43,751 nucleotides of DNA from a virus, in IMG/VR virus record IMGVR_UViG_3300036832_000251, positions 1-43,751 of that record; one strand, 5' to 3'. The notes under the pieces were generated by a model. It did not search any database. It worked only from the letters and a program-made list of their open reading frames with translations, and was not told where the DNA came from. A program made the translations under genes and the position numbers. The number at the start of each line of letters is the position of its first letter. Positions within the stretch are counted from its first letter, which is position 1. Below are positions 1 through 7,563 of the stretch, in pieces.

Positions 1-132
1 CAGGCTGTCGCCGCGGTCGAGGCCGGGGCTGACCCTGCGGACGCGATGGTTGACATCGCAGGAGGCGAGGGCTACGGCTTCCCGTTGTACGGATTCCCCG
101 ATCCCTTCCCGATCCTGAGCGGTAACTTGTAG
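1..132 (+). CDS. C-terminal end of an upstream late gene (partial)
   Basis: An open frame runs from the first base of the window to TAG at 130-132 and encodes 43 residues ending in PFPILSGNL. The start lies left of the window. The TAG shares its last base with the GTG start of the next gene, as is usual in this operon. Its place just before a Mu gpG-like morphogenesis gene suggests a head, connector or neck protein. The visible piece has an Ala/Asp-rich start and an aromatic, Pro-rich end, and no family can be assigned. Confidence 0.75.
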   Translation, partial: QAVAAVEAGADPADAMVDIAGGEGYGFPLYGFPDPFPILSGNL

Positions 133-614
133 TGGCTCAGCAGTTCCTCAGGGTCAAGATATTCGGCGTTACCGAAGCCGAGCACATGTTCGAGAGAGGA
201 GCCATACGGGCTAGTCATATGCGGCCTGTGATGGAGGACATCGCTGATGATATGATGTCAGTCTTCGGCCGCGTGTTCGACTCTCAAGGTCGTCGCGGTG
301 GAGGCTCCTGGGCAGGACTAAAGCCCGACACGATCAGACAGAAGGTCAAGGCTCACGAGCCGCTATGGATTCTGATCCAGACGGGTGCGCTCCGAGCTTC
401 TGTAACCGAGCGCGACGCACCTTTCCAGATGTTGAGGGTTACAAATAACAGCATCAATATCGGCTCGTATCTCCCGTACGCTCGTGCCCATCAAGAGGGC
501 AATGAACATGTTCCTGCCAGGCCATACCTCAGGTTCACGCATTACGACGCGGAGCGGTGGGCAGGAATGTGCACCACTGCAATCGTTAGGGCGATGAAGA
601 TCGGAACACGTTGA
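132..614 (+). CDS. Phage virion morphogenesis protein (Mu gpG-like tail completion)
   Basis: This 160-residue protein resembles the phage virion morphogenesis family (Mu gpG and P2 gpS-type tail completion proteins), which act in neck and tail completion. Recognisable features are the N-terminal half with GRVFDSQG and SWAGLKPDTI, then LIQTGALRASV, the segment INIGSYLPYARAHQEG, and the C-terminal VPARPYLRF, all typical of the family. The start is GTG at 132, which overlaps the previous stop by one base. The stop at 612-614 overlaps the next start. Position before the possible terminator and the sheath fits a head-tail joining role. The assignment rests on motif and gene order and not on a search. 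Confidence 0.75.
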   Translation: MAQQFLRVKIFGVTEAEHMFERGAIRASHMRPVMEDIADDMMSVFGRVFDSQGRRGGGSWAGLKPDTIRQKVKAHEPLWILIQTGALRASVTERDAPFQMLRVTNNSINIGSYLPYARAHQEGNEHVPARPYLRFTHYDAERWAGMCTTAIVRAMKIGTR

Positions 615-1249
615 GCGCCACCGTAGACGAAAGTATCTTTGGGCCAATCTTCGACGGCAGCGTTCTCACTCGGGCCGCGCTCGTTACGCTGCGCACCTGG
701 TTCCCGATGGTCATCAACGAGATCGAGCTTCAGCGTGGTTATGAGCCGTGTATGATCCCGCCGCCTCGCACATACACGGAGCGTTGGCGATTCGACTCCT
801 ACCCGGATGATCAGATCCCGCTCGTGGTCGCCGTCTGTCCAGGGATGGCGGCGATTCCGGAGCACACTGGTGACGGAGTCTACGGCGGCTGGTGGGCGCT
901 AGGCATCGGGATCGTCGCCGCAGCGAACACCGAGGACAACTCTGAGCGCCTCGCCAAGATCTACGGCGCGGCTGCTCGTACGATCCTCGCTCAACGGCCC
1001 TATCTGGACGACAGCTGGGAGTTCAACGGGGTAGAACTCTTCGATGAGAGCTATGACGAGGTTCCTGATATGGAGCAGGCGCGAACGATGAGAGCGGTTC
1101 AAATCGTGACGCGCGTCAGAGTCGAGAACGTCGTCAGCATGTACGGCGGGCCAGCAGCCGACGCTACTCCGGAAGATTGTCGCCCGGACTTCAGCGTTTG
1201 GCCTACGGCCGATACGGTGGACGTCACAATCGAACAGAAGGAGGATTGA
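611..1249 (+). CDS. Hypothetical neck/tail protein, possible tail terminator
   Basis: The product is 212 residues, begins with TTG at 611 and overlaps the preceding TGA. I do not recognise its sequence with confidence. It is acidic and has a central GGWWALGIGIV segment followed by a helix-like ERLAKIYGAAARTILAQ stretch. The gene lies between the gpG-like protein and the sheath, where contractile phages often encode the tail terminator that caps the tail and joins it to the neck. That role is therefore an inference from gene order. Other possibilities are a second tail completion protein or a neck subunit. Confidence 0.6.
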   Translation: MSATVDESIFGPIFDGSVLTRAALVTLRTWFPMVINEIELQRGYEPCMIPPPRTYTERWRFDSYPDDQIPLVVAVCPGMAAIPEHTGDGVYGGWWALGIGIVAAANTEDNSERLAKIYGAAARTILAQRPYLDDSWEFNGVELFDESYDEVPDMEQARTMRAVQIVTRVRVENVVSMYGGPAADATPEDCRPDFSVWPTADTVDVTIEQKED

Positions 1250-1443
1250 TGGGCAGATACCGCTACGTCGGTGATCACCCCGAAACCTTGGAGCATGGTC
1301 AGCCCATCGAACCCGGTGAGTTCGTGGAACTGGACGACGTTTCAGGGACGCAGAACCGAATGCTCATCGATGATGGCAAGCTCGTCGCCATCGAAGAGGA
1401 GTCAGAGCCGAAGAAGGCAACCAAGAAGGAGGCCGAAGCGTGA
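1249..1443 (+). CDS. Small acidic/basic-tailed structural-region protein
   Basis: This 64-residue protein starts with ATG at 1249, overlapping the upstream TGA by one base (TGATG) and preceded by AAGGAGGA. A longer reading in the same frame from 1177 would cover much of the preceding gene and is unlikely. The N-terminus (GRYRYVGDHPE, then IEPGEFVELDD) looks like a small beta-rich fold, while the last 15 residues are alternating Glu/Lys/Ala. Its place directly before the sheath suggests a minor head-tail or tail protein. No family is recognised. Confidence 0.6.
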   Translation: MGRYRYVGDHPETLEHGQPIEPGEFVELDDVSGTQNRMLIDDGKLVAIEEESEPKKATKKEAEA

Positions 1444-2888
1444 GCACCGTTCTCGTTCGGCCGGGCGTCAACGTCAACCTGCGTACGCTTCCGCCTGTGC
1501 GGAGCGCGCCGACTGACATCGGCGTCTGGTTCGTTGTCGGAATGACCGATGCTGGGCCGATCACTCCGACTCTGATCACAAGCCTGACCCAGTTCGTCTC
1601 GGTGTTCGGACAGCGGGTGACCTACAGCCCGGTGTACGACGCGCTGGACGTGTACTTCCGCGAGGGCGGATCGACCGCATGGGTGACGCGAGTCGTCGGC
1701 CCATCAGCGATCACGGCGAGCCTGAATCTGATGGACAACGCCGCGGCCGTCTCTCTCATCGCGTCTGCTCTGGGGCCAGGGATCAGCGGCAACAGCATCA
1801 AGGTCGGCGTTAGGGCGGGGCAGACGGGCGGGAGTTTCGTCGTCTTCGTCCAGGACGCAACCAACACCGAGGTCGAGGCCAGCCCCGACTGCCTGAACCA
1901 GCAGTCAGCGGTCAACTGGGCCAAGTACTCAGCGTACATCAGGCTCACGCTCGGCGTTTCGACCTTGAACCCGGCCAACGTCGCGGCGACGGCGCTCGCG
2001 GGCGGGAACGACGACCGCGCCAACGTCACCGACGCACAGTGGCTGAACGCTCTCAACTCGATCACGACCGACCTCGGCCCAGGCCAGATCTCGGCTCCGG
2101 GGCGGACGACGGACATCGGCCACCAGCAGCTGGTCGATCACGCATTCAACCACAAGCGGGTCGCGATCCTCGACGCGCCTGACACCTCAACGGTTGCCAC
2201 CCTGCTCGCGAGCGCGACCGGCGCGCGGACGGGCAACCAGAAGTTCGCGGCGATGTTCTGGCCGTGGATCATCGTTCCGGGCGTCGTCTCCGGCACGACT
2301 CGTTCCATTCCTCCCTGTGCGTTGATCGCGGGCATCCTCTCCCGCAACGATGGCGGCGACTTCGGGCCGAACACCCCGGCTGCCGGCGACAACGGCGTCT
2401 CGATCTACGCGCAGGACTTGACACAGGCGTCGGTCTCCGACATCATCAGGGGCCAACTCAACACAGGCTGCGTCGATGTCGTCCGCCGAATGTTCGGCGG
2501 GATCCGCGTCTACGGTTGGCGCTCGCTCGTGGATCCGATCGCAGAGCAGGGCTGGGTCAACTTCGGTTGTGCCCGGCTCTACATGGCCATCGCCGCCGAT
2601 GCGAATGACGTCGCAGAGGGGTTCGTGTTCGACACCATCGACGGGGCGGGCCACACGATCTCCGCGTTCAACGGTGCGCTCGCCGGCATGCTCCAGGTCT
2701 ACTACAACACCGGTGACCTCTACGGCGCGTCGGCCACCGAAGCGTTCTTCGTGGACACCGGCTCGCAGGTGAACACCCCGCAGACCATCGCCAACCACGA
2801 ACTGCATGCGGTCTGCTACGTCAAGATGAGCGAGTTCGCCGAGATGGTGCAGATCGAGGTCTATAAGAAGCCGATTCAGGAGGCATAG
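1440..2888 (+). CDS. Tail sheath protein
   Basis: This 482-residue protein is the contractile tail sheath that surrounds the tube and drives injection. The N-terminus has the usual sheath pattern: PGVNVNLR, then a short beta region with GVWFVVGMTDAGP and the TSLTQFVSVFGQR segment, followed by VYDALDVYFREGGSTAWVTRVVG. The C-terminal part (VRRMFGGIRVYGWRSL, then WVNFGCARLYMAI) matches the conserved sheath fold. GTG at 1440 overlaps the preceding TGA. The stop shares a base with the next gene. It defines the phage as a myovirus type. Residues about 100-230 probably form the exposed, variable domain. Confidence 0.93.
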   Translation: MSTVLVRPGVNVNLRTLPPVRSAPTDIGVWFVVGMTDAGPITPTLITSLTQFVSVFGQRVTYSPVYDALDVYFREGGSTAWVTRVVGPSAITASLNLMDNAAAVSLIASALGPGISGNSIKVGVRAGQTGGSFVVFVQDATNTEVEASPDCLNQQSAVNWAKYSAYIRLTLGVSTLNPANVAATALAGGNDDRANVTDAQWLNALNSITTDLGPGQISAPGRTTDIGHQQLVDHAFNHKRVAILDAPDTSTVATLLASATGARTGNQKFAAMFWPWIIVPGVVSGTTRSIPPCALIAGILSRNDGGDFGPNTPAAGDNGVSIYAQDLTQASVSDIIRGQLNTGCVDVVRRMFGGIRVYGWRSLVDPIAEQGWVNFGCARLYMAIAADANDVAEGFVFDTIDGAGHTISAFNGALAGMLQVYYNTGDLYGASATEAFFVDTGSQVNTPQTIANHELHAVCYVKMSEFAEMVQIEVYKKPIQEA

Positions 2889-3310
2889 TGCCTTCTGGAG
2901 AACATATGCGTCTACCTGAACACCGTGAACGGATGCGGGGAAATAAGTTCGCGGTTGGCACCGTTCGCGTAAGGCCGGATGTTCGTGATCGGCAGACAAC
3001 GCATGGAATGTCACGAAATCCGGTCACAAGAAGGTTGACGCCGACCTACCAAGCCTGGGCGAACATGCTTCAGCGTTGCACGAATCCGATGGCCGCCGGG
3101 TATCAGAACTATGGTGGTCGCGGGATCACAGTCTGCGCTCGTTGGTTTGACTTCGTCAACTTCTACCTCGATATGGGCGAGCGCCCGGAAGGGCTAACGC
3201 TCGACCGGATCAACAACGACGGAGATTACAAACCGTCGAACTGTCGCTGGGCGACAAGGAGTGAACAGCAGATGAACAGACGGCGACCGAAGCCGATCAC
3301 AGAGGCGTAG
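2888..3310 (+). CDS. HNH-like endonuclease inserted between sheath and tube genes
   Basis: This 140-residue protein has a pattern often seen in stand-alone phage endonucleases: a WANMLQRC segment, YQNYGGRGITVC, RWFDFVNFYLDMGERPEG, LDRINNDGDYKPSNCRWAT and a basic end with EQQMNRRR. The two N-terminal cysteines and the D-R-I-N-N-D/N-C pattern fit an HNH-like nuclease that is a member of the homing endonuclease pool. It starts at GTG 2888 and shares a base with the sheath stop. A 16-base gap with a strong AGGAGGAG site then leads into the tube gene. Sheath and tube genes are usually adjacent, so this is probably a later insertion by a mobile gene. Target and activity are not known. Confidence 0.72.
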   Translation: MPSGEHMRLPEHRERMRGNKFAVGTVRVRPDVRDRQTTHGMSRNPVTRRLTPTYQAWANMLQRCTNPMAAGYQNYGGRGITVCARWFDFVNFYLDMGERPEGLTLDRINNDGDYKPSNCRWATRSEQQMNRRRPKPITEA

Positions 3311-3326
3311 GAAGGAGGAGAGCTAG

Positions 3327-3782
3327 ATGACCACCATCAGAGCAACACGCCAGGACACCTGGCTGGTCAACCTGTGGGTCGAGCACCCGCACAATCCGGG
3401 CCACATGGTCGATTACACGGTCTGGGATACCAAGACCGGCGGCGAGATCGACTCAGAAGAGAACCTGTACTACCCTGGCGGGATGAAGCCGGCATACTCG
3501 CTCGGCGGTCGTGTCAACCCCGGCCAGCTGACGCTGTCGAGGAACTACCGACTGCAGCGAGACCACGACAACATCCAGCAGCTGATCGACGCCGCGGGCA
3601 AGTCGGCCGTCAAGATCAGCATGCGGCCGATGGACAAGTACAAGGTGGCGTACGGTAGCCCCATCATCTGGACGGGCACGCTGAAGACGGTGACGCTGCC
3701 GGAGCACAACTCGATGAGCACGACCGATCCCGCGATGATCGAACTCGTCTGCTCCATCGACGCACCGCCGACGAGCACGTAG
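3327..3782 (+). CDS. Tail tube protein
   Basis: This 151-residue protein is the likely tail tube subunit that forms the inner channel. Size and position fit: contractile tubes of this type are about 140-170 residues and follow the sheath gene. The sequence is beta-rich with conserved-looking GGRVNPGQLTLSRNYR and, near the C-terminus, WTGTLKTVTLPEHNSMSTTDPAMIELVC, which resembles tube proteins of the T4-like gp19 group. A strong site AAGGAGGAG precedes the ATG at 3327. It is followed by the tail assembly chaperone, the expected order. Confidence 0.85.
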   Translation: MTTIRATRQDTWLVNLWVEHPHNPGHMVDYTVWDTKTGGEIDSEENLYYPGGMKPAYSLGGRVNPGQLTLSRNYRLQRDHDNIQQLIDAAGKSAVKISMRPMDKYKVAYGSPIIWTGTLKTVTLPEHNSMSTTDPAMIELVCSIDAPPTST

Positions 3783-3801
3783 CACGAGAAGGAGGGAGCA
3801 A

Positions 3802-4365
3802 ATGGATCTTCCAGAGACGGAGGAACAACCGCTCGTGCACGAGATCACGAGCGACGAAGTCAACGCGGAGCGGTCGCTCGCGGATCAACTCCGCGAGCGC
3901 CGCGCTGAGATCGCCCAGGCCAAGGAGGTCTTCATTCCTCTGACCGGGTACGAGCAGTACAACGTCACGGTCAAGCATCGCCTGGTGGACAGGGTAGAGG
4001 TCGAGAGGATCGGCCGTAGGGTCATCGCCGAGACGAAGGATCGCGGGGAGCGCAACATGCGCATCCTCATCGACACGATCATTCATTCGACTCTCGGGTT
4101 CTACGTTCAGCCGGATGGAGTCGAGGAGCCGGAACTGATCGAGAATCCGGCGACACATGTCGGCATCCTGGGGTGGGACGAGTTCGCGCATTACCTCGGC
4201 TTGAGCAACGGAGATCCGAGTGAGGAGCCGAACATCCGGGGTGCGTTGTACTGGGTGTTCGGGAGTAACGAGTTCGCCGTCGGGCAATATGGGATCATCC
4301 TGAACCGCTGGATGGGTAACACCGGGCTCAAGGTGGACGAGGAGTTCCTGGGGGAAATGCTTTAG
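3802..4365 (+). CDS. Tail assembly chaperone, short form (G-like)
   Basis: This 187-residue acidic protein lies between tube and tape measure and is taken to be the G-type chaperone that coats the tape measure during tail assembly. The N-terminus is helix-rich and charged (SLADQLRERRAEIAQAKEVF), and the middle contains GYEQYNVTVKHRLVDRVEVERI. AAGGAGGGAG precedes ATG 3802. The -1 frame is open from 4320, after a TAA at 4317, through 4562, so the gene also makes a longer G-T product by frameshifting near 4350-4357. Unlike lambda, no T-only start with a good ribosome site is visible. Family assignment is from position and frame structure. Confidence 0.82.
   Translation: MDLPETEEQPLVHEITSDEVNAERSLADQLRERRAEIAQAKEVFIPLTGYEQYNVTVKHRLVDRVEVERIGRRVIAETKDRGERNMRILIDTIIHSTLGFYVQPDGVEEPELIENPATHVGILGWDEFAHYLGLSNGDPSEEPNIRGALYWVFGSNEFAVGQYGIILNRWMGNTGLKVDEEFLGEML
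4350..4357 (+). other. Probable -1 programmed ribosomal frameshift site
   Basis: The run GGGGGAAA lies six bases before the zero-frame TAG at 4363-4365. The zero frame reads CTG GGG GAA ATG CTT TAG. A -1 slip re-pairs GGG perfectly, while GAA moves to GGA, so the site is not a perfect X XXY YYZ heptamer. The shift must occur between 4320 and 4362, because the -1 frame is closed upstream by TAA at 4317, and this is the only homopolymer in that stretch. Confidence 0.7.
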
Positions 4366-4562
4366 AGGTTCCCGATGAGATCACAGCCGCAGCCGCAGTC
4401 GCTCTCTCCGGACAGGATCCGATCAAATTCCTGGAGGAAACCGATTCCGAGAGACGCATGCAAATGTCAGCGGTCGCGAATGAGTACCAGAAACTGCTGC
4501 TGCTCCTCAACGATGACCTCGCAGCCAAAGTGATCAACAATCTCTCCGAGGCTATGAAGTAG
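4356..4562 (+). CDS. Tail assembly chaperone, T-like extension by -1 frameshift
   Basis: This is the -1 frame extension of the chaperone, giving a G-T fusion of about 253 residues. The T part is 68 residues and starts at NALEVPDEI. It includes a small helical region with DPIKFLEETDSERRMQM, then YQKLLLLLNDDLAAKVINNL, and ends at AMK. The stop TAG at 4560-4562 overlaps the GTG start of the tape measure. In phages the longer form binds the tape measure and the tube protein while the short form coats it. The start and extent of the extension depend on the slip site, which has not been measured. Confidence 0.75.
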   Translation, partial: NALEVPDEITAAAAVALSGQDPIKFLEETDSERRMQMSAVANEYQKLLLLLNDDLAAKVINNLSEAMK

Positions 4563-6934
4563 TGGCATCGAACTACGCAGCTGCTACTCTTCAGATCTCG
4601 CTCCAGGGCGCGAGAGCCGCCAACGCCGGTCTCATGTCGACTGGCCGCGCTATCAAATACGTCGGCAGGCAGGCCTACGAAACCGCCGGGGAGATGGAGG
4701 TACTTCACAAGCGATCCTGGCTGATGAACCAGGCTCTGTTCACCCTGCGCCGGTACGCATATGCCGGGACGCTCGCGCTTACAGCGATGGGCGGGATCGC
4801 TCTCAAATGGGGCTTCAGTTTCAACCAGACGATGTCGAGCGCGTCTAGGGCGCTGATGCCTGTGATGCATAACACTCAGGCCGTTCACGCCGAACTGAGT
4901 GACCTCTTCCAGATGGCGAAGTACAGCCCGTTCAGATTCCAGGATCTGACGACGGGATTCCGCACGATGTACTTGGCGATGAGGCCGCTCGGGATCTCGG
5001 CTAAGACGGTCACCCAGACGATGCAGGCAATGGTCGATTCTCTCGCCGCGAGCGGCAAGACCAGTGAGTCGAATCTGCTCAGGGTCTCGACCGCGCTCCA
5101 GCATATGGCGTACCAGGGACGCCTAACCGGGTACACAGTCAACCAGCTAGCTCGCGACGGCGTTCCGATCTTCGCAGCACTTCATAAGGAACTGGGTCTC
5201 AGCGGCGATCAGATTCATAGGATCGCAACGCTCGGGATTCCGACCGCCGTTGTCCTCGCAGCCATCAACAAGTATGTCGAGTCTACTCCTGGATACATGC
5301 ATGCGGCGAGGAACCAGGCGAAGACTCTCGGCGGCGAGCTAACGACCCTCAAGGACAACATCTCGCAGACGATGGGCGCGTTGACGCTCGGAGGGTTCCA
5401 GAAGATCCAGGGAGGCATCCTTCCTAGCATCAACAATATGTTCGACAAGGTCGCTCTGGCCATCAAGAAGAACAGAACTGGAAAACTCACTCTGGGGCAG
5501 TTCTTCAACGTTGCTGAACAGGTCTATCCATGGCTGAAGCCGATTGAGATGCTCGTCAAGACTCTGTTCGACTTCGGCAAGGCTCTGCTCAGGTTTTTCT
5601 TGAAGGTCGTTTGGCCTCCTCTCAAGATGGTCATCATCCCTACTCTTTTCATCGTCGTCGGTCTACTCAAGGCGTTAACAGCGGCGATGAACTTCCTCTC
5701 CGACCACAAGACTGCTAGGATTCTTGCAACCTTCGTCGTCTTCTTCCTGACGATGGAGATTGGGTTCGCAATGATCATGGTTCAATTGTCCAAGCTTCGC
5801 GGTTTGATCGAGATCTTCAAGTTCGGGAAGACACTCATGACCGAAACTGAGATCGCGAATATGACTAAGTGGCAGAAGGTTGTAGAGAAGATGGGCATCA
5901 GATGGCGCTGGTGGGTAGGCGTCTATCGGGTGGGGGTGGCAAAGCTTGTCGCGACCAGATGGTGGCAGGTTCTGTCGCAAGGGTTCATTCTCAAGGATGG
6001 CAAGTTCGCGGCAATGACGCCATTTGAAAAGATTCTACTGCGGATGAGGTGGGCGGTACTCGGGACGGGCAGGTACGTCAGGGATCTCGGCAAGTCGGCC
6101 GGACGGATGTACGAGATTCTGCGGTATGGTAGCGTTCGCGGGGCGGGCGGTCGCTTCGTTACCTTGACCAACTTCGAGAAGGCCATTCGTCGTATCCGTA
6201 CGTTCATGAGGTACGGGCTCATTCCTACGATCATCGAGACCGCGACACAGGTCTGGATCCTCACCGCCGCTTACTACGCGCAGATGGTCGCAATGATCCG
6301 GCTGAAGGCCGCGACAATCGTCACGATGTTCGTGATGTCGAGGTTCATGACGCTGATGAGAAGGATCGCGGCGACCTCGGTGTATATGTGGCTCGCTGAG
6401 TTGGGGCCTGTCGGCTGGATCATCGCTGCGGTCATAACGCTCATCGGTGTTATGGTGATCCTCTACTTCAAGTGGAGATGGTTCCACAACGCCGTCAACG
6501 ATACCTTCAAGTTTATCAAGGATCACTGGAGGCTGCTCATCAGCATTCTGCTAGGCCCGTTTGTCCCGCTCGTTCCGATCACGATTGTGATCATGGATCA
6601 CATTAAGCAGATCATCAACTGGGTCAAGTCGCTCATCGGCTGGGTCAAGAATGCCATCGGATGGATTGCAAAGCTCCACCCCTGGCACTGGATTACTTCC
6701 GCAGCCGGATCGGTCGCGGGTGCAATCGGCCTCGGTGGCGGCGGCGGGACGACGGTTGGAACGTCTGGCACCGGCGGGCGCATCCCGGTCACGACACAAA
6801 ATCAGATCGCAGCCGCCGTCACAGGCAAGAATGCACCGCTGCATATCACGGTACACAATCATGTTCATATCGACGGTAAGAAGGTCGCAGAAAGCACCGC
6901 TAAGCACCGACTGAATGCGCAGGCGCGTAGATGA
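4562..6934 (+). CDS. Tape measure protein
   Basis: This 790-residue protein sets tail length and crosses into the cell during DNA entry. The N-terminal 250 residues show the usual tape measure domain (SFNQTMSSASRALMPVMHN, then FQMAKYSPFRFQDLTTGFR and LARDGVPIFAALHKELG). Central and C-terminal regions hold several hydrophobic segments, such as around residues 350-420 and 585-640, and a Gly-rich linker near residue 730. By the common 0.15 nm per residue rule, the length predicts a tail of about 120 nm. GTG at 4562 overlaps the chaperone stop. The gene order tube, chaperone pair, tape measure is the standard one. Confidence 0.92.
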   Translation: MASNYAAATLQISLQGARAANAGLMSTGRAIKYVGRQAYETAGEMEVLHKRSWLMNQALFTLRRYAYAGTLALTAMGGIALKWGFSFNQTMSSASRALMPVMHNTQAVHAELSDLFQMAKYSPFRFQDLTTGFRTMYLAMRPLGISAKTVTQTMQAMVDSLAASGKTSESNLLRVSTALQHMAYQGRLTGYTVNQLARDGVPIFAALHKELGLSGDQIHRIATLGIPTAVVLAAINKYVESTPGYMHAARNQAKTLGGELTTLKDNISQTMGALTLGGFQKIQGGILPSINNMFDKVALAIKKNRTGKLTLGQFFNVAEQVYPWLKPIEMLVKTLFDFGKALLRFFLKVVWPPLKMVIIPTLFIVVGLLKALTAAMNFLSDHKTARILATFVVFFLTMEIGFAMIMVQLSKLRGLIEIFKFGKTLMTETEIANMTKWQKVVEKMGIRWRWWVGVYRVGVAKLVATRWWQVLSQGFILKDGKFAAMTPFEKILLRMRWAVLGTGRYVRDLGKSAGRMYEILRYGSVRGAGGRFVTLTNFEKAIRRIRTFMRYGLIPTIIETATQVWILTAAYYAQMVAMIRLKAATIVTMFVMSRFMTLMRRIAATSVYMWLAELGPVGWIIAAVITLIGVMVILYFKWRWFHNAVNDTFKFIKDHWRLLISILLGPFVPLVPITIVIMDHIKQIINWVKSLIGWVKNAIGWIAKLHPWHWITSAAGSVAGAIGLGGGGGTTVGTSGTGGRIPVTTQNQIAAAVTGKNAPLHITVHNHVHIDGKKVAESTAKHRLNAQARR

Positions 6935-7563
6935 CGCTAGCACCGCAGCATTTCTATACCTTCAGATCCAGCCAAGGATCTCGAATCAAAGTCTTGCGCG
7001 GTATCGCCGCTCCGAAGATCACCAGTGGCGAGGGTGGATGGAACGTCGTGAGTCGTCCGCGACGTGTCGGTCTGACGCAATGGGATGGTCACGATCCGTA
7101 CCGGATGGACATCCCCATCATCTTTGACGGGTACCGTCTTGCCAGAAGCGTTGAGCAGGACATTCGTACCTTCAACGCTATGGCAATGGGTCGAGACTTT
7201 ACGCCTCCTCCGACGATACACGTCGATGGTGCTTTACCCGTCGGGGGAGCGACATGGGTGATAGAGAGCATCGACTGGGGCGATCTCGTCTACTGGGAGA
7301 AGTCGCCGCAGGGCCGCTACTTCCGGACGCGCCAAGATGCTGTCGCGCATATGCTTCAGTACGAGGCTGAGAAGACTCTCAAGATCACCATCGCCAAGCA
7401 GCTGCCGAATACGTACACGACGCATGGGAGTAAGGAGACTCTTCGCTCCATCGCCAAGAACATGTACGGAAACGCTACTCGCTGGAAGGACATTCAGAAG
7501 GCGAATCCGAAGATCAGAGACCCGAACAAGATCCCCGACAAGACCACATTGAGGATTCCGTAG
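6931..7563 (+). CDS. Baseplate protein with C-terminal LysM-like domain
   Basis: This 210-residue protein overlaps the tape measure stop by four bases (ATGA). The C-terminal 55 residues resemble a LysM module (SKETLRSIAKNMYGNATRWKDIQKANP followed by IPDKTTLRIP). The N-terminal 150 residues have a beta-rich look, with APKITSGEGGWNVVSRP and GGATWVIESIDWGD. Such LysM proteins, of the T4 gp53 or P2 gpX type, sit in the baseplate hub or wedge and are encoded next to the tape measure. The role is inferred from the motif and position. Confidence 0.8.
   Translation: MTLAPQHFYTFRSSQGSRIKVLRGIAAPKITSGEGGWNVVSRPRRVGLTQWDGHDPYRMDIPIIFDGYRLARSVEQDIRTFNAMAMGRDFTPPPTIHVDGALPVGGATWVIESIDWGDLVYWEKSPQGRYFRTRQDAVAHMLQYEAEKTLKITIAKQLPNTYTTHGSKETLRSIAKNMYGNATRWKDIQKANPKIRDPNKIPDKTTLRIP

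Noticed and set aside
2187-3014. - strand frame of 275 codons opposite the sheath gene
   Set aside because: Late genes here are on the + strand; the sequence is Arg/Asp/His-rich with no motif.
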